This document shows, piece after piece, positions 1-5,956 of a stretch of 6,952 nucleotides of DNA. How positions within the stretch are numbered: the stretch's first letter is position 1; each line of letters starts with the position of its first letter. The DNA is from Burkholderiaceae bacterium (GTDB lineage: Bacteria > Pseudomonadota > Gammaproteobacteria > Burkholderiales > Burkholderiaceae_C), in assembly GCA_031256125.1 (NCBI GenBank), contig JAIRRE010000158.1, forward strand, positions 1 through 6,952. The letters are read 5' to 3'. A program made the position numbers and the translations under genes. The notes beneath the pieces were generated by a model that saw only the letters and a program-made list of their open reading frames with translations, was not told the origin of the DNA and made no database searches.

Positions 1-1
1 G

Positions 2-1138
2 GGCGACGGCGGCGGCGGCGAGCAAAACACCAACGGCTACGTTGTTACTACGCTAGCGGGCCAAGGGTCTAACTCCGCTGGCTCCGCCGACGGCCCAGCC
101 ACAAGCGCGACTTTCAGCAGTCCGATGGGGGTCGCGGTTGGGCCGGACGGCAGCGTTTATGTTGCCGATACCGGCAACAACAAAATCCGCAAAATTGCCA
201 ATGGCACGGTCAGTACTGTGGCGGGTACGGGTGGTTTGGCTGCCAATTCAACCAATATCGACGGCCCCTGCACGAGCGCTCTGTTCTCCGGTCCGACTAA
301 CCTAGCCGTGGACCAGAACGGCACGATCTATGTGGCTGATTCGGGGGACAATGTCATCCGCAAAATCACCAACTCCGACAGCGCCGCATGCGCGGTCAGC
401 ACCTTGGCTGGTCAGGCAGGTGCGGGAGGATATGCTGACGGTATGGGTTCGTCCGCGCAGTTCTCCAATCCGACAGGGTTAACCCTGGACGCCACAGGCA
501 ATGTGTATGTCACCGACAGCGGTCATATGCGCAAAATCACACCCGCCGGGGTCGTTACCACCATCGTCACTTCAGGGGTGGATTTGAATGCCCCTTGGGG
601 CATTGCGATCGATGGAAGCGGCAACCTATACGTCAGTGAGTCACTTCCTTGGATCATGCTAGCGCTATCTCCAACCACCCCAATCATAAGCGTGGACGGC
701 ATTATCAAAATAACGCTTAGCGGTACGGTGAACACTTGGACCGGTTCGGAAATACAAGGCCTTACCGATGGCGTCGGCGCCAGCGCCGGCTTCTCGATAC
801 CGTGTGGCATGGCGTTCGGCCCGGACGGCGCTCTTTACGTGGCTGACACCGGCAATGACCGAATACGCCGGATCACGCCGGACGCCCAGGTTACAACAAT
901 CGCAGGCACCACGCCACCGCTAGTGCCGGGCGCTCCTGACACCGTGAGCGTGACCAACGGACCGCCGCCCACGTGCAGCATGCCATTGCCAGCGTGGGAC
1001 AGCACGACCACCTTGAGAGACGGCCCGGCTGACCAAGCGGTTTTCAATTCGCCTGAGGATGTAGCCGTGGATGCCAGCGGCGCAATCTACGTTGCCGACA
1101 GGTATAACAACGCAATCCGCAAGATCACCCCGCAATAA
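2..1138 (+). CDS. NHL-repeat six-bladed beta-propeller protein, 5'-truncated by the window
   Basis: The frame is open from base 2 to the TAA at 1136-1138 (378 residues visible). The ATG at 125 lies inside a repeat, so the true start is upstream of the window. Six NHL-type repeats are visible, each of the form P-x-G-[LIV]-A-[VIL]-x-x-x-G-x-[LIV]-Y-V-[AST]-[DE] followed by I-R-[KR]-I. They lie near visible residues 42-65, 98-122, 157-179, 198-236, 267-291 and 351-375. The fourth is degenerate, with a roughly 17-residue insertion. Between blades runs a V-x-T-[LIV]-A-G ... D-G-x-x-x-x-A-x-F linker typical of the family. Six blades make a closed propeller. The visible N-terminus is Gly-rich (GDGGGGEQ), like the linker after a lipobox cysteine, so a surface or periplasmic lipoprotein is likely but unproven. 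NHL propellers generally bind proteins or ligands, and no catalytic residues can be assigned here. The gene converges on fmt. Confidence 0.88.
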   Translation, partial: GDGGGGEQNTNGYVVTTLAGQGSNSAGSADGPATSATFSSPMGVAVGPDGSVYVADTGNNKIRKIANGTVSTVAGTGGLAANSTNIDGPCTSALFSGPTNLAVDQNGTIYVADSGDNVIRKITNSDSAACAVSTLAGQAGAGGYADGMGSSAQFSNPTGLTLDATGNVYVTDSGHMRKITPAGVVTTIVTSGVDLNAPWGIAIDGSGNLYVSESLPWIMLALSPTTPIISVDGIIKITLSGTVNTWTGSEIQGLTDGVGASAGFSIPCGMAFGPDGALYVADTGNDRIRRITPDAQVTTIAGTTPPLVPGAPDTVSVTNGPPPTCSMPLPAWDSTTTLRDGPADQAVFNSPEDVAVDASGAIYVADRYNNAIRKITPQ

Positions 1139-1151
1139 GGCGCAGCCACAG

Positions 1152-1198
1152 CCCTCTCCCGGCCTTCGGCCCCCCTCTCCCGCAAGCGGGAGAGGGGG
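1152..1198. terminator. GC-rich inverted repeat between convergent genes, possible bidirectional terminator or dispersed intergenic repeat
   Basis: A 13-bp perfect inverted repeat (CCCCCTCTCCCGC at 1171-1183 and its complement at 1186-1198, separated by AA) lies between the convergent NHL gene and fmt. A third arm, CCCTCTCCC at 1152-1160, repeats 1173-1181, so the right arm could pair with either of two left arms. Only TTT follows on the plus strand and there is no T-run on the minus strand, so intrinsic termination is uncertain. Elements built on CCCTCTCCCGCAAGCGGGAGAGGG are, as I recall, common intergenic repeats in proteobacterial genomes. Confidence 0.6.
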
Positions 1199-1211
1199 TT
1201 TGCGGATCAGT

Positions 1212-2192
1212 TCATATGGTGCCGTCCAGCGTCTGCCCCGCCGCCAGCGCAAAGCCGCGCAGGAACTCGCGCGCGGGCAGGCGTTTGCCGCCGGCGCGTT
1301 GCAATTCGGTGAGGTACAGCACGCCATCGGGTTCGCCTTGGCCGCAAGCCACCGCTACGCCGGTTTCGTCCGCGCACAGTATCTGGCCGGGGCGCGTGTC
1401 GGGCGGGCGCGGCGTGGTGTCCAATTGGGCATCCCAGACCTTGATCGCCTCGCCACTCAGCGCCGTGGCCGCGCCGGGGAAGGGATCGAAGGCGCGGATG
1501 CGCCGCTCGATTTCCAGCGCCGGGCGCGACCAGTCGATGCGCGCCTCGGTTTTGTCGATTTTGCGGGCGTAGCTCACGCCTTCGGTGGGTTGCGGCGTGA
1601 CGATCAATGGGCCGTGCGCGGCTTGTTCCAGCGCTTGCACGATCAGGCGCGCGCCCAGTTCGGCCAGCCGGTCGTGCAGGCTGGCGGCGGTTTCGCGTGC
1701 GCCGATGACAATGGCCTCGCGCAGCGCCATGTCACCGGTATCCAGACCCTCGTCCATTTGCATGATGGTGACACCGGTTTGCGCGTCGCCCGCCTCGATG
1801 GCGCGCTGGATCGGCGCCGCGCCGCGCCAGCGCGGCAGCAGCGAGGCGTGGATGTTCAGGCACCCCAGGCGCGGTAGATCCAGCGTCCAGCGCGGCAATA
1901 TCAGGCCATAGGCGGCCACCACCAGCACATCCGGGGTCGTGGCTTGTAGCGCGGCGCGCGCAGTGGCGGCTTCATCGGGGTATTTGCCGTCCAGGCGCAA
2001 GCTGCGCGGTTGCAGTACCGGCAGGCTATGCGCCAGCGCCCATTGTTTGACAGGCGAGGGGTGCGGCTTCATGCCGCGTCCGGCAGGGCGGTCAGGCTGG
2101 GTCAGTACCAGCAGAACATCGTGCCCCGCCGCGTGCAGCGCCGCCAGCGCAACGCGGGCAAAGTCGGGGGTACCGGCCACGGCGATGCGCAT
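1212..2192 (-). CDS. fmt: Methionyl-tRNA formyltransferase
   Basis: Fmt transfers a formyl group from 10-formyltetrahydrofolate to the amino group of Met-tRNA(fMet) in the cytoplasm, marking the initiator tRNA. The 326-residue product is close to the usual family length. The N-terminus ([12 protein letters not shown]) begins the Rossmann-like formyltransferase domain. The Q-P-D-R-x-x-G-R-G-x-K segment (residues 32-43) matches the tRNA-contacting loop. The catalytic motif [12 protein letters not shown] (113-124) supplies Asn113 and His115, and Asp151 in L-D-T-G-D-M is the third catalytic residue. The C-terminal tRNA-binding domain starts after S-Y-A-R-K-I (207-212). The frame runs open upstream to 2324, but the ATG at 2192 is chosen. 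It begins the conserved domain, overlaps the def stop codon by one base (TGATG), and has an AGGAGG 4 nt upstream. It is therefore translated with def. Nothing on the same strand follows it in this window. Confidence 0.97.
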   Translation of the reverse strand: MRIAVAGTPDFARVALAALHAAGHDVLLVLTQPDRPAGRGMKPHPSPVKQWALAHSLPVLQPRSLRLDGKYPDEAATARAALQATTPDVLVVAAYGLILPRWTLDLPRLGCLNIHASLLPRWRGAAPIQRAIEAGDAQTGVTIMQMDEGLDTGDMALREAIVIGARETAASLHDRLAELGARLIVQALEQAAHGPLIVTPQPTEGVSYARKIDKTEARIDWSRPALEIERRIRAFDPFPGAATALSGEAIKVWDAQLDTTPRPPDTRPGQILCADETGVAVACGQGEPDGVLYLTELQRAGGKRLPAREFLRGFALAAGQTLDGTI

Positions 2193-2713
2193 CACGCCTC
2201 CTGCTGCTGCTGCGCTTCGCGTTCCTGCTTGCGCAGCTTGGCCTTGATGCGGCTTTGCTTGAGCCGCGAGAGGTATTGCACGAATACTTTGCCCATCAGG
2301 TGATCGAGTTCGTGCTGGATGCACACCGCCAGCAGGCCCTCGGCCTCGATTTCGCGCGCCACACCGTGTTCGTCCTGCGCGCGCACCCGCACCTCGGCGG
2401 CGCGTTCTACGTCGTCATAGATGCCGGGCACCGACAGGCACCCTTCTTCGCCTTTGAGATGCTCCTCGCTGGCCCAGAGCAGTTCCGGGTTGATGAGCAC
2501 CTGCGGCTGGTTGTGCTCTTCGGAGATGTCGATCACCATCAGCCGCAGATGCTGGTCCACCTGCGTGGCGGCCAAGCCTATGCCTTTGGCGTCGTACATG
2601 GTTGCGAGCATGTCGCGGATCAGGGCTTGCAAGGGGGCGTCGATGGCCTGGACCGGCTGGGCGACCTTGTACAGACGCGGGTCGGGGTAGCGGAGGATGG
2701 GCAGCAGGGGCAT
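2192..2713 (-). CDS. def: Peptide deformylase
   Basis: Peptide deformylase removes the N-formyl group from nascent proteins, the step opposite to Fmt. The product is 173 residues, a typical length for the bacterial enzyme. All three signature motifs are present: G-I-G-L-A-A-T-Q (44-51), E-G-C-L-S-V-P-G (90-97) with metal-binding Cys92, and Q-H-E-L-D-H (133-138) with metal ligands His134 and His138 and catalytic Glu135. The C-terminal tail is Lys/Arg- then Gln-rich. The start is the ATG at 2713 ([14 protein letters not shown]), matching the family N-terminus. A TTG at 2755 would add 14 basic residues unlike the family. No clear Shine-Dalgarno precedes 2713, and an 18-bp palindrome sits 14 nt upstream of the start. 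def precedes fmt in the same transcript, the common bacterial order. Confidence 0.97.
   Translation of the reverse strand: MPLLPILRYPDPRLYKVAQPVQAIDAPLQALIRDMLATMYDAKGIGLAATQVDQHLRLMVIDISEEHNQPQVLINPELLWASEEHLKGEEGCLSVPGIYDDVERAAEVRVRAQDEHGVAREIEAEGLLAVCIQHELDHLMGKVFVQYLSRLKQSRIKAKLRKQEREAQQQQEA
2197..2202 (-). promoter_or_regulatory. Shine-Dalgarno of fmt
   Basis: AGGAGG on the minus strand, 4 nt before the fmt ATG and inside the last codons of def. It fixes the fmt start at 2192, excluding the longer upstream reading frame, and supports translational coupling. Confidence 0.85.
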
Positions 2714-2727
2714 ATTGGGCGGGTTGG

Positions 2728-2745
2728 GCGCTCGACGTCGAGCGC
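2728..2745. repeat. 18-bp perfect palindrome upstream of def
   Basis: GCGCTCGACGTCGAGCGC is its own reverse complement. It ends 14 nt before the def start codon. It could be an operator for a dimeric regulator or, in RNA, a hairpin next to the def ribosome binding region. I do not recognise it as a known operator. Confidence 0.6.
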
Positions 2746-2749
2746 GTAA

Positions 2750-2768
2750 AGGCAACGTTGAATAAGTC
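2750..2768 (+). repeat. IS5-like terminal inverted repeat, left-end orientation (solo)
   Basis: AGGCAACGTTGAATAAGTC resembles the ends of IS5-group insertion sequences, which carry GGAAGGTGCGAAxAAG-type termini. A copy in inverted orientation with 16 of 19 matches lies at 5516-5534. TAA (2747-2749) abuts the outer edge here, as it does at the other copy. No transposase gene is present. It may be a relic IS end or chance similarity. Confidence 0.4.
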
Positions 2769-2977
2769 TGCGCGAATGGGCGCGTCTGAATTGGGGGTCA
2801 GATGCGAGGCACAAAGCGCAGCGGTACCCGATGGTATCGCGCGCATTTGCAGTGCTGCGGGAAACGCCAAAAGTCAGGACGCAATAACCGCGCCGGACTT
2901 GTTGTCGCAGTAATGCCAAGGGCTGCCGATGTTCTGGCTGGCTGTAGATGAGGGTAGCGTGTTCCCACGGGTGTGGC
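2769..2977. other. Non-coding gap between selU and def, possible degenerate insertion-sequence remnant
   Basis: I see no convincing gene in this stretch on either strand. It includes the imperfect hairpin CGGTACC-CGAT-GGTATCG near 2821-2838. GACTTGTT at 2896-2903, followed shortly by ATGCC, faintly echoes the right end of an IS5-type terminus. The def promoter should lie in this region or just upstream of it, but no clear -35/-10 pair stands out. Confidence 0.4.
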
Positions 2978-4069
2978 TCACGGGTTGGGAGGGGACGCTG
3001 CGGGTTGAGAGGCGCTTTCCGTCAGGATGGCTTGCGCCGCAGCGGTCATGGCGACGGGGGATCGGCTGGCGAGCGTAACGGGCCGGGCTGCGTCGAAGCG
3101 CGCGAAGTTGCGGCGGGTGGAAGCGGCGTAGCCGGGGTCGTAGTGGCGCGCCAGGAGGTCGCGCACCACCGCTTCGATGCGGCCCGCGCGCACGTCGGCG
3201 ATCCAGCCTTCGACCACGGCGCGACCGCGCAGCGCGGTCAGGATGGACAGGTTCTGGCAGAAAAGGTCCGGGTCGCGCACAAAATAAGGGTAGTCCTCCA
3301 GCAGCAGCGCAACGCGCTCGTCCTCGGACAGTTGCACGGACAGACATTCGCCAGCGCGCATGGCGGCGATGAGCGATTCGGGCACGGTCAGGTTGCCGAC
3401 TTTTTTGCTTTCGGCCTCGACGTACACCGGGCGATCATCGCCCAGCGCGCGCAGCGCGTTCCACAGCCGCATCTCGAAATGCTTTTGCGTGGGCTGCGGC
3501 TGGCCGGGTACCGATCCCAGTACCGATGCGCGATGGCAAGCCAGGGCTTCGAGGTCGAGCGTTTGCGCGCCCGCGTCGCGCAGCACGTGCAGCAAGCGCG
3601 TTTTGCCCGAACCAGTGGGGCCGCACAACACGCGCAGTTGCAGGCGCTCGACGCGTCGGGGCAGATCGTCCAGCATCGCTTTGCGGAACGCCTGGTAGCC
3701 GCCGGCGATGACGTGGACACGAAAGCCGATTTGCCCCAGCACGTGCGCCAGCGCGCTGCTGCGCTGGCCGCCGCGCCAACAATAGACAAGCGGCTGCCAA
3801 TTTTTGGGCTTGTCCATGACCTCGCGCTCGATGTACGCGGCGATGTTGCGCGCGGTTAGCGCCGCGCCCGCCTTGCGCGCCTCGAACGGGCTGACTTGCG
3901 CATAAAGCGTGCCGATGTGCGCACGCTCGCTGTTGGTCAGGCTCGGCCAGTTCAGCGCGCCGGGCAGACGGTCAAGCGCCCATTCATCCTCGCTGCGGGC
4001 GTCGATGATGGCGTCGAAGGTGTCGATACGCGCCAGCGCGTCGGCGGCGGAAAGGCTCAAAACACTCAT
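2978..4069 (-). CDS. selU: tRNA 2-selenouridine synthase
   Basis: SelU (MnmH, YbbB) converts 2-thiouridine to 2-selenouridine at the wobble position of Lys, Glu and Gln tRNAs, using geranyl diphosphate and then selenophosphate. The product is 363 residues, essentially the length of the E. coli enzyme. An N-terminal rhodanese-like domain (about 1-130) carries D-A-R-S-E-D-E-W (23-30) and the active-site segment Y-C-W-R-G-G-Q-R-S (96-104). Its Cys97 is at the same number as the essential cysteine of the E. coli protein. A P-loop domain follows, with Walker A G-P-T-G-S-G-K-T (150-157). The last 25 or so residues are Ala/Pro/Ser-rich and look like a loose tail. The ATG at 4069 overlaps the tesA stop codon (ATGA), so translation is probably coupled to tesA. 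Function depends on a selD product, which is not in this window. Confidence 0.96.
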   Translation of the reverse strand: MSVLSLSAADALARIDTFDAIIDARSEDEWALDRLPGALNWPSLTNSERAHIGTLYAQVSPFEARKAGAALTARNIAAYIEREVMDKPKNWQPLVYCWRGGQRSSALAHVLGQIGFRVHVIAGGYQAFRKAMLDDLPRRVERLQLRVLCGPTGSGKTRLLHVLRDAGAQTLDLEALACHRASVLGSVPGQPQPTQKHFEMRLWNALRALGDDRPVYVEAESKKVGNLTVPESLIAAMRAGECLSVQLSEDERVALLLEDYPYFVRDPDLFCQNLSILTALRGRAVVEGWIADVRAGRIEAVVRDLLARHYDPGYAASTRRNFARFDAARPVTLASRSPVAMTAAAQAILTESASQPAASPPNP

Positions 4070-4746
4070 GAGCGCGGTTTGGGTAGCAATGGGGCCAGCG
4101 CCGTCCAGACGTTGTTCAGGATCGCCGGGTGGGCGGCGGCAACGGGATGGATGCCGTCACTCTGGAACAGCGCCAGCGCATCGGGCCGGTCGGCGATGCC
4201 CTTGAGCAGAAACGGCACCAGCGCCGCATGTTGTGCCTGGGCGACTTGCCCGAACAGCGCCGCGAACTGCCGCGCGTAATCCGCGCCGTAATTGGGCGGC
4301 ACTTGCATACCCGCGATGACCACCTTGGCCCCGGCCTGTTGCGCGGCTTGCGTCATGGCCGCGAGATTGGCTTGCGTGGCCGCCAAGTCAAGACCGCGCA
4401 GCGCGTCATTGCCGCCCAGTTCGATCACCACGATGGCCGGGCGATGCGCTTTCAACAGCGCGGGCAGCCGCGCCTGCCCGCCCGCCGTGGTATCGCCCGA
4501 AATGCTGGCGTTGACCACGTTGACCGGGATGTGGCGCTGGTTCAGGCGTTGTTGCAGCAGTGCCACCCAGCCCGTGCCGCGCGCCAAACCGTATTCCGCG
4601 CTAAGCGAATCGCCGACCACCAGCAGTGTTTTGCCGCCCGCATCGGCGCGCGCCACCAGCGGCGCGGCCAGTAACATGCCCGCCGCCCACCGCGCCGCTG
4701 TGCGGATAAAGTCGCGCCGGTGCGCCAAGCCCGTCAACCCTTGCAA
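4066..4746 (-). CDS. tesA: GDSL esterase / multifunctional thioesterase I-lysophospholipase L1, exported
   Basis: This is a GDSL-family (SGNH) hydrolase of the TesA type: periplasmic acyl-CoA thioesterase, esterase and lysophospholipase. From the proposed start it is 226 residues. All blocks are present: G-D-S-L-S (45-49, nucleophile Ser47), S-G-D-T (83-86, oxyanion Gly84), G-G-N-D (111-114, Asn113) and D-G-I-H-P (197-201, Asp197 and His200). The export signal reads H-R-R-D-F-I at residues 9-14, then a hydrophobic stretch to about residue 31 and a V-A-R-A cleavage-like site near residue 34. The R-R-x-F-I core fits a twin-arginine signal. The start is inferred as TTG at 4746, because AAGGAG lies 7 nt upstream. 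An in-frame ATG at 4785 would overlap the divergent ABC gene and lengthen the N-region. tesA overlaps selU by 4 bp and diverges from the ABC gene, an arrangement also known for tesA-ybbA in enterobacteria. Confidence 0.93.
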   Translation of the reverse strand: MQGLTGLAHRRDFIRTAARWAAGMLLAAPLVARADAGGKTLLVVGDSLSAEYGLARGTGWVALLQQRLNQRHIPVNVVNASISGDTTAGGQARLPALLKAHRPAIVVIELGGNDALRGLDLAATQANLAAMTQAAQQAGAKVVIAGMQVPPNYGADYARQFAALFGQVAQAQHAALVPFLLKGIADRPDALALFQSDGIHPVAAAHPAILNNVWTALAPLLPKPRS

Positions 4747-4752
4747 TTGCAA
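4741..4752. repeat. 12-bp palindrome in the tesA / ABC divergent start region
   Basis: TTGCAATTGCAA is a perfect palindrome covering the tesA start codon and the spacer before the ABC gene. It is A/T-rich in a GC-rich neighbourhood. It could be a binding site for a regulator of both genes, but it is short enough to be chance. Confidence 0.4.
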
Positions 4753-4753
4753 A

Positions 4754-4759
4754 CTCCTT
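4754..4759 (-). promoter_or_regulatory. Shine-Dalgarno deciding the TTG start of tesA
   Basis: AAGGAG on the minus strand, 7 nt upstream of TTG at 4746. Other in-frame TTG codons at 4752, 4737 and 4728 are 1, 16 and 25 nt away, so 4746 has the best spacing. The site lies immediately beside the ATG of the divergent ABC gene. Confidence 0.65.
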
Positions 4760-5467
4760 ATGTCTGAGCCTGATTCAGCGCCCATCGTGTCGGTCGAACA
4801 CGTCTTCAAGTCGGTCACCGATTCCAGCGGCACGCTGGATATTTTGCGCGATGTGCATTTCCAGCTCGCCCCGCGCGAAACGGTCGCCATCGCGGGCGCA
4901 TCCGGTTCGGGCAAAAGCACGCTGCTGTCGATCATCGCCGGGCTGGATACGCCCACGCGCGGCACGGTGCGACTGGCTGGCGAAGATTTGTTCGCCGTTG
5001 ATGAAGATGCGCGCGCGGCTATCCGCGCCCGGCAAATCGGCTTCGTGTTTCAGAGCTTTCAATTGATGAGCAACCTGACCGCGCTGGAAAACGTCATGCT
5101 GCCGCTGGAACTGCTGGGCCAGCGCGACGCCCGAACGCAGGCGCGCGAAATGCTGGCGCGCGTCGGGCTAGGCGAGCGTTTGCGCCACTATCCCAAGGTG
5201 CTTTCCGGCGGCGAACAGCAGCGCGTGGCGCTGGCGCGCGCTTTCGTGGTGCGGCCCGCGCTGCTGCTGGCCGACGAACCGACCGGCAGCCTGGACTGGG
5301 CCACCGGCGAGCAGGTCATGGCGCTGATGTTCGACCTCAACCGCGAACAAGGTACGACCTTGCTGCTGGTCACGCACGACCGCGCCATCGCCGCGCGCTG
5401 CCAGCGGCGCATCACGGTCGAGGCGGGGCGGATTACCGATGACAGGGTTGGGCAGGTTTTGGGTTGA
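4760..5467 (+). CDS. ybbA: ABC transporter ATP-binding protein, YbbA/LolD/MacB-type
   Basis: Cytoplasmic ATPase of the lipoprotein/MacB-like ABC class, 235 residues. Visible motifs are Walker A G-A-S-G-S-G-K-S (46-53), Q-loop Gln98 in F-V-F-Q-S-F, signature L-S-G-G-E-Q-Q-R (148-155), Walker B A-L-L-L-A-D-E-P (167-174), D-loop S-L-D (177-179) and H-loop His206 in V-T-H-D. All catalytic residues are present, so it should be active. The divergent position beside tesA argues for YbbA rather than LolD. In enterobacteria ybbA is followed by the permease gene ybbP. Here no permease follows and 666 bp without a gene come next, so the partner is missing, encoded elsewhere, or lost by rearrangement. 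The ATG at 4760 has no visible Shine-Dalgarno. A GTG at 4787 is possible but would trim the usual N-terminus. The same frame is open upstream to 4292, antisense to tesA, and that extension is not credible. Confidence 0.93.
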   Translation: MSEPDSAPIVSVEHVFKSVTDSSGTLDILRDVHFQLAPRETVAIAGASGSGKSTLLSIIAGLDTPTRGTVRLAGEDLFAVDEDARAAIRARQIGFVFQSFQLMSNLTALENVMLPLELLGQRDARTQAREMLARVGLGERLRHYPKVLSGGEQQRVALARAFVVRPALLLADEPTGSLDWATGEQVMALMFDLNREQGTTLLLVTHDRAIAARCQRRITVEAGRITDDRVGQVLG

Positions 5468-5488
5468 GCGTTGCCTGCAAAGCCTCCG

Positions 5489-5508
5489 GCGTGAGTTTCC
5501 GCTCACGC
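5489..5508 (+). terminator. Stem-loop 21 bp after the ABC gene
   Basis: GCGTGAG (5489-5495) and CTCACGC (5502-5508) form a perfect 7-bp stem with a TTTCCG loop. No T-run follows, so it is at best a weak intrinsic terminator or a 3'-end protecting hairpin. Confidence 0.4.
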
Positions 5509-5515
5509 AGATGGT

Positions 5516-5534
5516 GACTTGTTCAGTGTTGCCT
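5516..5534 (-). repeat. IS5-like terminal inverted repeat, right-end orientation (solo)
   Basis: GACTTGTTCAGTGTTGCCT is the inverted partner of 2750-2768, with 16 of 19 positions matching. TAA (5535-5537) abuts its outer edge, mirroring TAA at 2747-2749. No transposase gene accompanies it. Confidence 0.4.
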
Positions 5535-5570
5535 TAAGAGCATCCTTGAACGCGCGTTTTTTCTCCGGCA

Positions 5571-5632
5571 ATCCGACGAAAGTGCCTATTCATCCGACGA
5601 ACGGTGATTTTTTGAGTAAATACTGTGTTAAA
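5571..5632 (+). repeat. Paired direct-repeat module 1
   Basis: CCGACGAA at 5573 and CCGACGAACGGTGA at 5594 (21 bp apart), followed by a T-run and then AAATACTGTGTTAAA. This is the most diverged copy in its first unit and in the sequence before it. Confidence 0.7.
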
Positions 5633-5751
5633 GCGCGGGAACCCATATTGTCAAAAAACTCCCGCCCGCAACCGTAAGCTACCCGCTCCAGAATTGCGGG
5701 GCTAGGCAACAGCCGTGTCATCGGCGGGACAGATCGCACTTACCTGTAAGC

Positions 5752-5829
5752 AAATATTTCTTGATTAATCCGACGAACGGCACTATGCGCCGACGAACGG
5801 TGACTTTTGCGGCGCAAATAGTGTTATGA
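5752..5829 (+). repeat. Paired direct-repeat module 2
   Basis: AAATATTTCTT (5752-5762), CCGACGAACGG at 5770, TATGCG, then CCGACGAACGGTGA at 5790 (20 bp apart), TTTT and CAAATAGTGTTAT. It shares the spacer word TATGCG and the upstream AAATATTTCTT word with module 3. Confidence 0.75.
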
Positions 5830-5956
5830 GCATCCACGCCTGCGACAACAAGCCGTTTGCCCCGGAAGTGCGTTTTTACGCGTAGCTGCGTACTGAGCAG
5901 CCACTGTACAACAGGTGTTGGTGAGGTGCAAAGTACTCCAGGATGAATTTGTAAAT

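Noticed and set aside
1071..1877. 268-codon plus-strand frame over the NHL gene end and fmt
   Set aside because: It is a shadow of high-GC coding sequence. fmt on the opposite strand has complete catalytic motifs, and the frame shows no family features.
2193..2324. 44-residue N-terminal extension of Fmt
   Set aside because: It lies within def in another frame. The conserved Fmt N-terminus, the AGGAGG and the TGATG overlap all point to the ATG at 2192.
2948..3859. 303-codon plus-strand frame over selU
   Set aside because: It is antisense to a full-length SelU with its active-site Cys and P-loop. No ribosome binding site or domain is visible.
4747..4965. N-terminal extension of TesA into the ABC gene
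   Set aside because: It would overlap the ABC coding region and bury the signal peptide. The Shine-Dalgarno supports TTG at 4746.
5271..5280. Extra CCGACGAAC copy inside the ABC gene
   Set aside because: It encodes the Walker B A-D-E-P residues, is unpaired, and is explained by coding, so it is not counted with the upstream repeat array.
5471..5495. c-di-GMP riboswitch resemblance (GCAAAGCCTCCGGC)
   Set aside because: It matches a short piece of the GEMM-I core, but the second conserved half and the tetraloop-receptor parts are not present.
5660..5720. Cobalamin-riboswitch resemblance (CCCGCAACxGTAA-like segment)
   Set aside because: Only this short word matches. The B12 box and the remaining conserved elements are absent, and the downstream gene is not B12-related.
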